From Stieleria tagensis (lineage in GTDB: Bacteria > Planctomycetota > Planctomycetia > Pirellulales > Pirellulaceae): 63,151 nt of DNA. Under the pieces are notes generated by a model. It did no database searches. It was not told the origin of the DNA and saw nothing but the letters and a program-made list of their open reading frames with translations. The DNA is taken from the NCBI RefSeq assembly GCF_024129865.1, contig NZ_JAMYFE010000105.1:1-63151 (forward strand). Reading direction: 5' to 3'. Position numbers and translations under genes: made by a program. This document shows positions 48,696-55,920 of the stretch, piece after piece; position 1 is the first letter of the stretch; each line of letters opens with the position of its first letter.

Positions 48696-49792
48696 CGCGG
48701 GCTGCGTTTCGGCGGCAAACCCGGTGGGTGTACGACGACGGGAAAACTTCGGCAGAACGATGGCCACGGACGGGCTTCTCCAGAAACGATCACTTTCCAG
48801 CGCACCGCATTGTGCGCACCAACAAACGAATGCATCACGTTCGACGGCAGGTCCAATGTAAATTGTTGTTCCCAAGGCCCCTGCGGGTCAACTCGAACAT
48901 CGCGTGCCGCACACAATTCTTCTGTGAAAACTTCATATCGTTCGACTCGAACGTCGGTTCCTTGTCGATACACCGTCTCTTCCTCACAAGCGACACGTAC
49001 ATTTAATCGGCGAAACCGCAGCCGACCCGACTGGGAAACGAACAGCCGATACTTGCAACCTGGATAAAGTGGATGGTCACTGATCTCAACAATTGTAGGC
49101 CCAATGCCTGCCGTACGACGCAGTTGAGCCAAGAAGAAGCGAAAGGACCAGTAGCCGATCGCGCCAAACGGGATCAATAGGCCGGTCAGAATGTAGCGTG
49201 GGCTACCATACCAAAACCCCAGCACCACGACGGCCAGCAAGACGAACCAAACGGCGTTCCAAAGCAACGCCAACAACATCGGCCCCAACAATTCGCCGCC
49301 GCCGGGGTTTTCCGCCGCCAGACGATAGGTCAGACGCTCGCCGGGACTGTCGGTCAACGAGTCACCCCGAGGAACCGAGGGCATTTTGTCGATGTCCCCA
49401 GAGGCGGGAACGATGATTTCAATCGACGAGGCCCGCGTGGCAAGTGCCGAACGACGCTCGCTGCTGGCGCCGACACGAACCAGCCGATAGATCAAACCGC
49501 CGGCACCTGAACCGATGGCTGCAATTCCCAGAATGCCAAAAACCCAGGACGCTAATCCACCGCCGTTTAATTCCGGCGGTGTGACAGCGTCGGTTTGAAT
49601 CTGAGTCAGCTCCTTGAAAGCCTCCAGATGTTCCCAACTCGCTAGTTCATTGATCAGAACCAGCGACAGCACGAACACACCGACAAGAAAGACACCGCTG
49701 TAGAAAGCGGTTTCCCACAGCAGGCTTCGTAGCTCCGTGCCGATAAACCGCTTTCCCCGCTTCTTACTCCAGGGTCGAGGAAAGCGCGCCAT
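48692..49792 (-). CDS. Four-helix membrane protein with beta-sandwich C terminus
   Basis: 366 residues from the ATG at 49792, one base after the stop of the alpha-CTD protein gene. Four hydrophobic segments: about 25-50, 83-103, 178-200 and 208-230. After these a soluble beta-rich domain (about 235-366) includes NAVRWKVIVSGEA and ends in FPVVVHP, reminiscent of arrestin-like sandwiches. Signal peptide absent. Family unknown. Translational coupling to the genes on both sides is clear from the spacing. Confidence 0.7.
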   Translation of the reverse strand: MARFPRPWSKKRGKRFIGTELRSLLWETAFYSGVFLVGVFVLSLVLINELASWEHLEAFKELTQIQTDAVTPPELNGGGLASWVFGILGIAAIGSGAGGLIYRLVRVGASSERRSALATRASSIEIIVPASGDIDKMPSVPRGDSLTDSPGERLTYRLAAENPGGGELLGPMLLALLWNAVWFVLLAVVVLGFWYGSPRYILTGLLIPFGAIGYWSFRFFLAQLRRTAGIGPTIVEISDHPLYPGCKYRLFVSQSGRLRFRRLNVRVACEEETVYRQGTDVRVERYEVFTEELCAARDVRVDPQGPWEQQFTLDLPSNVMHSFVGAHNAVRWKVIVSGEARPWPSFCRSFPVVVHPPGLPPKRSPR

Positions 49793-49793
49793 A

Positions 49794-50069
49794 TCAACGT
49801 GGCTGCTGCGGCCGACGACTGGGGCGATAGAAACCGAGTTCCTCGAGTTTGCCGTAGACTTCCCCGAGTGTCTTTTCACCGAAATTGCTGATCGCCAACA
49901 AGCGTTTGGGCGTCGCGCCCAACAAATCGCGGACCGTCAGAATCCCAGTCTCTTCTAAACAGTTGGTCGTGCGGACCGACAATCCCATCTCGGCAATACT
50001 CAGATCTAAACGCTCCGTGCGCAAACGAGCTTCCTCGTCGGCGCGGCTTAGTGGAATTCGCGTGCTCAT
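49794..50069 (-). CDS. Free-standing RNA polymerase alpha C-terminal domain protein
   Basis: 91 residues. The ATG at 50069 has a perfect AGGAG six bases upstream. After a charged N terminus, residues about 21-80 match the alpha-CTD: LSVRTTNCLEETGILTVRDL and ISNFGEKTLGEVYGKLEELG. Against the Escherichia coli alpha-CTD, the DNA contacts R265, N268, C269, G296 and K298 are kept (R33, N36, C37, G64, K66), S299 is Thr67, and K291 is Ala. The N-terminal assembly domain is absent. It may bind UP-element-like DNA or another protein; whether it joins RNA polymerase is unknown. Confidence 0.88.
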   Translation of the reverse strand: MSTRIPLSRADEEARLRTERLDLSIAEMGLSVRTTNCLEETGILTVRDLLGATPKRLLAISNFGEKTLGEVYGKLEELGFYRPSRRPQQPR

Positions 50070-50177
50070 TCCAAACTCCTTTTGGTCGGGCAAGATAGAA
50101 AGAAACAAAGACGGCGAGAGAGTAAGCGATCGGTTGCCGGTTGGCAAAGTGTCAGGAACAAAAATTCAGTGTTTTGG

Positions 50178-50201
50178 AAAAAACGGCTTTGCTTGCAAAG
50201 C
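50178..50201 (-). terminator. Intrinsic terminator after the large ATPase gene
   Basis: GCTTTG and CAAAGC (50186-50191 and 50196-50201) form a six-pair stem with a four-base loop; on the minus strand it is followed by CG and six T (50178-50183). It lies right after the ATPase stop and before the alpha-CTD gene, implying separate transcription of the two. Confidence 0.65.
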
Positions 50202-50202
50202 T

Positions 50203-53200
50203 TCAGGCGGCGAGCAATTCGCGGTGCTGGCCGGCACACTGAATCCACAAACTGATCTCTTCCAAATCTGGCAGCTTGCCGCCACGTAGAATTCGTTTGC
50301 CCTCATTGCTACGGGCGATCGGATCGATCAAGACCAGTAACTCGTTGGCATCAAATGCCGCGACTTCCTCGGGTGTGGTGACACCCGCGGCGACCAACAG
50401 TTGCGCATCGTGACCGCGTAGCAATGGAACGCGGCAAACCAGAATCGCTTGATTTTGCCAGGCAATGATGGTGTCTGCATCGATTCGACGATGGTCCAGC
50501 CATTCGGCCAAATCACTGGGGTCGGAGTCCAGCAGATCGTTGACCGTGGTGATGCCCACGGCTTCCAATTTCGCAGCCATTCGGTTGCCGATCGACGGGG
50601 CATCGACGATCGGACTTTCTCGTTCCAGGTAGAACCGCAATTCGGATCCGGATTCATCGATCGCGTCGTTGGTTTCGGACGGTGAAACACGGCTTGAGCG
50701 TGGCTGATCCGGTCCGGCAGAGCGCTGTGACGATTGACGCACGACACGCTGCACCGGCTGCCTGCTTTCGCGTTGGCCTTCCGCCGCTACTGCGTCATCG
50801 GAACGACTTTCCGAGCGGTGCAGCTGACCGCTGCGTTGATAGACGGCGCGGTCCAATTGGTGATTGCGACGTGCGGTCCGAGCCTCGCGAGATCCAGTGG
50901 CAGTCTCGCCGCCGTGATGGTTGGACGAGACCTGATGCCGCGAGCCTCCGCTTCGCAGGACACGGCGGCCGGTTGATCGAGAATCACGTTGCCCGGAACT
51001 GCGTCGACCGGCACCGCGTGGTCGCGTCGAACGGGCGCGGACCACGTGGCCGTTGTCATCAACGAACTCATACTCATAGCGATCACTGTCAGTCGTGTCT
51101 TGCCCCAGCACACGTTGCTGGCGGGTTTGGCGGATCACGCGACCGTCAACGGTATGGAAATCTGCGTCGCCGATCAGCGGAGCGTCGTCGGTGTTGACGT
51201 TGGCAGCAGCGATCCAACTGGTGATACGCGACAATTCATAGCTGGTCCCGCTCAACAATATCCGTTGCCCACGTTCGGTGGCCAAAAAGGCTTCGACGCG
51301 GTCGAGCAGATCAATCGGGTCGATCGACGACAGATGCCCGGCGTCGATGATGCCACAGCCGACCAGAACACGCGCATCAAAGGCGCGTAGTTGTGGGACG
51401 TGACAAACCAACCGGCATTCGGATTGCCAGCGGCGGATCGTGGCCGCGGTCACGCCGGCCAATCCCAGCGAATCAGCCAAACGATTGGGGTCTTGGTTCA
51501 TCAAGTGATTGACGTGCGTCACACTCAACCCACGCAGCCGCGACGCAGCTACGGCATCGACCGAGGGTGCTTGATCGATGGGGCTGTCGACGGTCAGGAA
51601 AAACGGCGACACCGGTGCTCGATTGCGAGCCGATTCCGGTGGAGCAGACTGCGCCAACGACTGGCCGTTGCGAGCCTGCTGGGCCGCCCCAGTGTTGACC
51701 GGACCAGTGTTGACCGGACCTGCGGTGGTGTAGGAATCGGCAAAGTAGTAACCGTCATGCCATTGGGTTGCCACCGGAGGCCCAGGATGAGCGGGCGCGA
51801 CCGGCTGGGCCGGGTGCGGCTGGGCTGGGATCGGTGCCCCGCCCGTCGCATAGGGTGAAATCCCGTACGCTTCCTGCCAGATCGCATCCAAATTGCGGTT
51901 GATGTCAGCCAGACTTGCACCGACCGGCGAGTTGTCAAAGTATTGATCAACATAGACGTCACCCGGTGGCTGTGACGGCCCGGCTGCTGCGGCTACATGA
52001 CCGTGCGGTCCGACGTAAGATTCGCCGGCATAGTGCGGACGCCACAAGGGGCGATGTTCATGCGCAACGCGTTCGCCGTGAATGAAAAAGGTTTGTCCGC
52101 CACGCCGCGAGATCTGATCGGCAAACGTGCGGTCACTCGCCAATAAGACGACTTGGCGACCATTTTTGGCATAGTCGTCCAGTGCCGCGATCACGGCCAA
52201 ATCAACGGCTTGCTCAGCCGATTGATGGGGATGGATCGAGCGGCGATGCAGTAGTTCGCGATGCGTTTCAACCAACAATGGGATCGCACGCCCGGTTCGA
52301 GCCAACAGATCGCCGGCTGCTAAACGCAGCGCCAGTGCGGCCAAGGCGCGATCAACGGCCGGACAGTGGGCTTCATCCAGCCCATCGATCCGGGCGAATC
52401 CAGGAATCGCTGCAGCGCCAGATTGCCGGGTTACGGCATCAGCCGCAGCCGCGTTCCAATCGACTCGGCGAAGCCGTCCACCGGACAGCCGCACCAACCA
52501 CTGACTGGCTTCCTCGACCAGCGGCAGCGCGTTGGATCGCACAGGCTCGGGAGCCCCCAATTTTTGGATCAGTTCGCCACGGCGAGTTTTCAACCAGGCC
52601 ACACGCGAGGAAGCCTGTTCGCCGATACCGGCGCCCGCAAATTCGGCCGCCGGAACCGTTTCCACCAACTCCATGGCACGTAGTTCAGCCACGATTGAAT
52701 CGATTTCAGATTGAATTGCACGCTGGTCAATGCCATCGGCATCATGCGCTCCGTAGGCGTAATGAGCTCCGTAGGCGGATGGGGCCAATGGAATGTCAAT
52801 CGCTGAAAACGCATCAACCACCGGCAGCTCGCGCATTTGCCGACGCAAGCGAGACGCATCGGCGACGCAGCGGTCCAGTTCGCCGGAAACCTGTTCCAGT
52901 TCACGCGTCCGTGCGACCGCTTCGTTGTTCAAATGATCGACGTACCAAGGAGACCAACTCTCGCGGTGATAGGATTCGTCCAACCAGGACGGATAGTGAA
53001 GTTGTTGTGCCAACCGTTGATCATGAACCAACGATTCCCGATACTGCATCAATCGTTGGATCGATGCGATCACCCAGCGCTCGGACGCCCGCAATTCGTC
53101 CTGTCGCTGATCGTGTCGACTGGATTCATTGACGAATCGGAAACCCTGGCGACGAGCATTTTGCAGATCGTCACGAATCGCATGCAGTGAACGCACCAAC

Positions 53201-54612
53201 GATGCGTCACCTCGATAGCCGTGCGATTCGGGTAGCTCGCGATACCACTGCGGCGCCGATGCATTGCTGCGATCATAATGGGTCGCCAATGAATCGATTT
53301 GGCGAATGACAGCTTCGATCCGCAGATCGATTTCGTCGGGCCAATAGGAACTGGCTGCGGCATGAGACATAAACGCCGCGGGGTGGTCGGCATAGCGATC
53401 GAGCGAACGCAGGAAATGGTTCATTCGCTCGCGCCGCAAGACTTGATCAGACAGCGGGAACGATCGATCATACCCGGACTCGGAAGCCGCCTGGTAGCGA
53501 CTGTCGGTAGTGAAGTAGGCGTCACGCAATCCGTGCAATTCGGACAGCACACGACGCCAACGAATGATTTCTGCGTCCACCGCTTGCAGTCGATCACGCA
53601 GCGCCGCGTCCAATTCCGGCGACAGATTCTTGGGCACAGAGAGTCCCGACGAGAGCCCCAAACCGCGATGGCTGGCGTAGGGCGATGCGGTGACCGGCGC
53701 GTTGTAGCCATGCCGGCTGCGATCGGATTGCAGATGAGACAACCAGCGGGAGAGTTCGCTATGACGCACCCGCAACTGCCAGATTCGATCGTGCAGCTGC
53801 GACAGCTCTGCAGCCGCGGCGCGATGTTGCCGTGCCGTGATCACCGCGGGATCGACCGCAGGCGTTCGTAGTGGTGCGGGCCGGCGTGATTGCTGTGCCA
53901 GCGTTTGCAGGTAGCTCAACCGCGATTGCAACTGGCGGCGACGCAATTGAATCAACTCGCTACGCGGGGACAGCGACGGTTCGTACTGCGAGGGTGAATA
54001 CGTCGCCAATTCGGCTTCGACGCGTGCCAATTCGTCACGGATCGCGCGGCGTGCGATTTGATCGGCGGATGATTCCGCCGGTGACAATCCGCTGACGGTG
54101 GATTGATTGATCGGCAGACTGGCGAACAATGCCGGGTCCATCAAGCCGCTGGCCAGACAGGCCGCGATCACTCGTGACACACTGGTCACGGCGGTGTCGG
54201 TGACAATCCCGTCAACGATGGTTTCGGGAATGCGAATGGATTCCAACGCACGCGAGGCGTCGGTTGAGTCGGCGATCCCGCCCACCCAGCTGCCGTGCAG
54301 CCAATCGAAGCGATGCGAAGCGTCGCCACGGGATTCGAATTCGATGGTGCGGCGACCGCTGTGCGTCCCATCGTGTTCGCGGCGACAATGGATTTTTCCA
54401 TTGCGATCGGCCCAGACGACTCGCCCGGCCGAGGAACTCATCATTCCCAACGGGTATTCCCGTCGGATCAACGAATCGCGAACAAAACGTGCAATGGCGG
54501 TCTTTCCAGACCCCTCCGGCGCGCAGATCACGTTGAGGTGTTCGGTGAATGGCCCCAATTCCACACGGTTTAGGGGGCCATGATTATCGATGTCGATGCG
54601 ATCCAACAACAT
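50203..54612 (-). CDS. SMC/YhaN-like ATPase with two HhH-type (DUF4332-like) modules
   Basis: 1469 residues. The ATG at 54612 is fixed by AAGGAGGA eight bases upstream. N-terminal ATPase half with DIDNHGPLNRVELGPF and Walker A APEGSGKT (31-38). Coiled coil from about 205 to 640. A C-terminal ATPase half at about 700-840, where the Walker B region reads IPLLVETHREL and no clear signature motif is seen, so hydrolysis is uncertain. A proline/alanine-rich linker, module 1 (about 1015-1140, ending ITSWIAAA), an arginine/glutamine/serine-rich linker, and module 2 (about 1335-1469, ITTVNDLLDSDPSDL). No known name; DNA- or protein-bridging is inferred. Confidence 0.82.
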   Translation of the reverse strand: MLLDRIDIDNHGPLNRVELGPFTEHLNVICAPEGSGKTAIARFVRDSLIRREYPLGMMSSSAGRVVWADRNGKIHCRREHDGTHSGRRTIEFESRGDASHRFDWLHGSWVGGIADSTDASRALESIRIPETIVDGIVTDTAVTSVSRVIAACLASGLMDPALFASLPINQSTVSGLSPAESSADQIARRAIRDELARVEAELATYSPSQYEPSLSPRSELIQLRRRQLQSRLSYLQTLAQQSRRPAPLRTPAVDPAVITARQHRAAAAELSQLHDRIWQLRVRHSELSRWLSHLQSDRSRHGYNAPVTASPYASHRGLGLSSGLSVPKNLSPELDAALRDRLQAVDAEIIRWRRVLSELHGLRDAYFTTDSRYQAASESGYDRSFPLSDQVLRRERMNHFLRSLDRYADHPAAFMSHAAASSYWPDEIDLRIEAVIRQIDSLATHYDRSNASAPQWYRELPESHGYRGDASLVRSLHAIRDDLQNARRQGFRFVNESSRHDQRQDELRASERWVIASIQRLMQYRESLVHDQRLAQQLHYPSWLDESYHRESWSPWYVDHLNNEAVARTRELEQVSGELDRCVADASRLRRQMRELPVVDAFSAIDIPLAPSAYGAHYAYGAHDADGIDQRAIQSEIDSIVAELRAMELVETVPAAEFAGAGIGEQASSRVAWLKTRRGELIQKLGAPEPVRSNALPLVEEASQWLVRLSGGRLRRVDWNAAAADAVTRQSGAAAIPGFARIDGLDEAHCPAVDRALAALALRLAAGDLLARTGRAIPLLVETHRELLHRRSIHPHQSAEQAVDLAVIAALDDYAKNGRQVVLLASDRTFADQISRRGGQTFFIHGERVAHEHRPLWRPHYAGESYVGPHGHVAAAAGPSQPPGDVYVDQYFDNSPVGASLADINRNLDAIWQEAYGISPYATGGAPIPAQPHPAQPVAPAHPGPPVATQWHDGYYFADSYTTAGPVNTGPVNTGAAQQARNGQSLAQSAPPESARNRAPVSPFFLTVDSPIDQAPSVDAVAASRLRGLSVTHVNHLMNQDPNRLADSLGLAGVTAATIRRWQSECRLVCHVPQLRAFDARVLVGCGIIDAGHLSSIDPIDLLDRVEAFLATERGQRILLSGTSYELSRITSWIAAANVNTDDAPLIGDADFHTVDGRVIRQTRQQRVLGQDTTDSDRYEYEFVDDNGHVVRARSTRPRGAGRRSSGQRDSRSTGRRVLRSGGSRHQVSSNHHGGETATGSREARTARRNHQLDRAVYQRSGQLHRSESRSDDAVAAEGQRESRQPVQRVVRQSSQRSAGPDQPRSSRVSPSETNDAIDESGSELRFYLERESPIVDAPSIGNRMAAKLEAVGITTVNDLLDSDPSDLAEWLDHRRIDADTIIAWQNQAILVCRVPLLRGHDAQLLVAAGVTTPEEVAAFDANELLVLIDPIARSNEGKRILRGGKLPDLEEISLWIQCAGQHRELLAA

Positions 54613-54896
54613 GGTCGGGCTCCTCCTTGGCCACAGCAGCAATTTCATTTCCGTCGCTTGATCCGCACCAAAATTCGTTTCGGTGTTTACGGGAGGATCC
54701 AGCGGTGTCGGTTGCGAGACGGGCGAACTTTAGTGAAAGTCGAGTTTCACGGAAAGAGAGAAAATGTGCGCTCTGTCTTGACGTCGAACAGGGGAAATTC
54801 GTACGTCACAGCATGATGACAGCATCCAACGGCGGCTCCGATTCCGCCCCGCGTCGCAACATCCCTTGCCAAATCACCCCTCCACGCGACATCGTA

Positions 54897-55811
54897 ATGC
54901 CGCCCTCCCACCGCTCCCGGACCGACGTTTCGATGGCACTGAACGTGTTCTGGTTGTGCCTGTTGGTCACGACCGGTGTCTTAGTCAGCACCGGCGTCGG
55001 CTGCACGTCGGTCAACGGCTGGTCGGATCGAGGCGACGAAAACAACGCAGCACCGGATTTGCCACTGCGAAAAATCGCACGCAATATCGAATTGGACGCC
55101 CGCTTTGTGCAGATTCAATTTGACCCCAACGACCCGGATCAATTGCAATCATTGTGGCAGTGGGTCGACGAGACGGTGTTGCCGTCAGCCACCCGCACGG
55201 TCTTGCAACAAAACGGCATGCGGATCGGAAAGGCGATCCAGACCGACCGCATGACCCAGAAACTGGAAACGTTGAAAACCAAAGAGACGACCGATGTGGT
55301 CGAGCAATTCCTGGCCTCGGCGGCGGTTTCCAGCCACCAAAGCGAGGGGTCTCGTTTGATACCGATGCGAATCGGCAAACGTTACGAATTGCCCGTGCGA
55401 CTGCCGATCGAAGGCGACCATGTGGTGATGGTCAATCAGACGCCCCAGCCGGTCGGACGCACCCTGCGTGACCCCCAGTTTCTGTTTGCCGTCACCCCTC
55501 AAAACGGCGACTCATCTGCCGAGGTTCGGATTCGATTTCGACCGGAAATCCAGCACGGCGAGATGCGGCAGGACTGGGTCAAGGGCGACGGGGCGCTGCG
55601 AATCGATGTCCGTCGCCAATCCTGGTCACTCGACTCCCTGGACTTTGAAATCCGCGGCCATGAAGGCGACGTGTTTGTGATCGCCGAAACCGCCGACCGC
55701 AAGGGACTGGGAAAAGAGATGTTGGGTGGCAAAAACGTCGATCAAATGGAACAGCAAACGGTGGTGTTGCTGAAAATCGCCAACGTCCCCACCCCCGCCG
55801 AACGGCTGTAG
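54897..55811 (+). CDS. Putative lipoprotein, divergent from the ATPase gene
   Basis: 304 residues from the ATG at 54897, with arginines before a hydrophobic segment (about 14-31) and Cys36 in STGVGC as possible lipidation site; the -3 residue is Gly, so the lipobox is imperfect. A second ATG at 54933 would leave no positive charge before the helix. The mature protein is an alpha/beta domain without known motif. It is about 285 bases from the divergent ATPase start and about 110 bases before alaS. Confidence 0.7.
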   Translation: MPPSHRSRTDVSMALNVFWLCLLVTTGVLVSTGVGCTSVNGWSDRGDENNAAPDLPLRKIARNIELDARFVQIQFDPNDPDQLQSLWQWVDETVLPSATRTVLQQNGMRIGKAIQTDRMTQKLETLKTKETTDVVEQFLASAAVSSHQSEGSRLIPMRIGKRYELPVRLPIEGDHVVMVNQTPQPVGRTLRDPQFLFAVTPQNGDSSAEVRIRFRPEIQHGEMRQDWVKGDGALRIDVRRQSWSLDSLDFEIRGHEGDVFVIAETADRKGLGKEMLGGKNVDQMEQQTVVLLKIANVPTPAERL

Positions 55812-55920
55812 CGTTTCGACCACGGCTGGCCAGTCGGTCTCAGCCGCCTACGAGAAACCCGGCGGGTGCGATATCATCCGCCCATCTGCATCCTGCACCA
55901 ATTCTCTGTGCCCCAGATCT

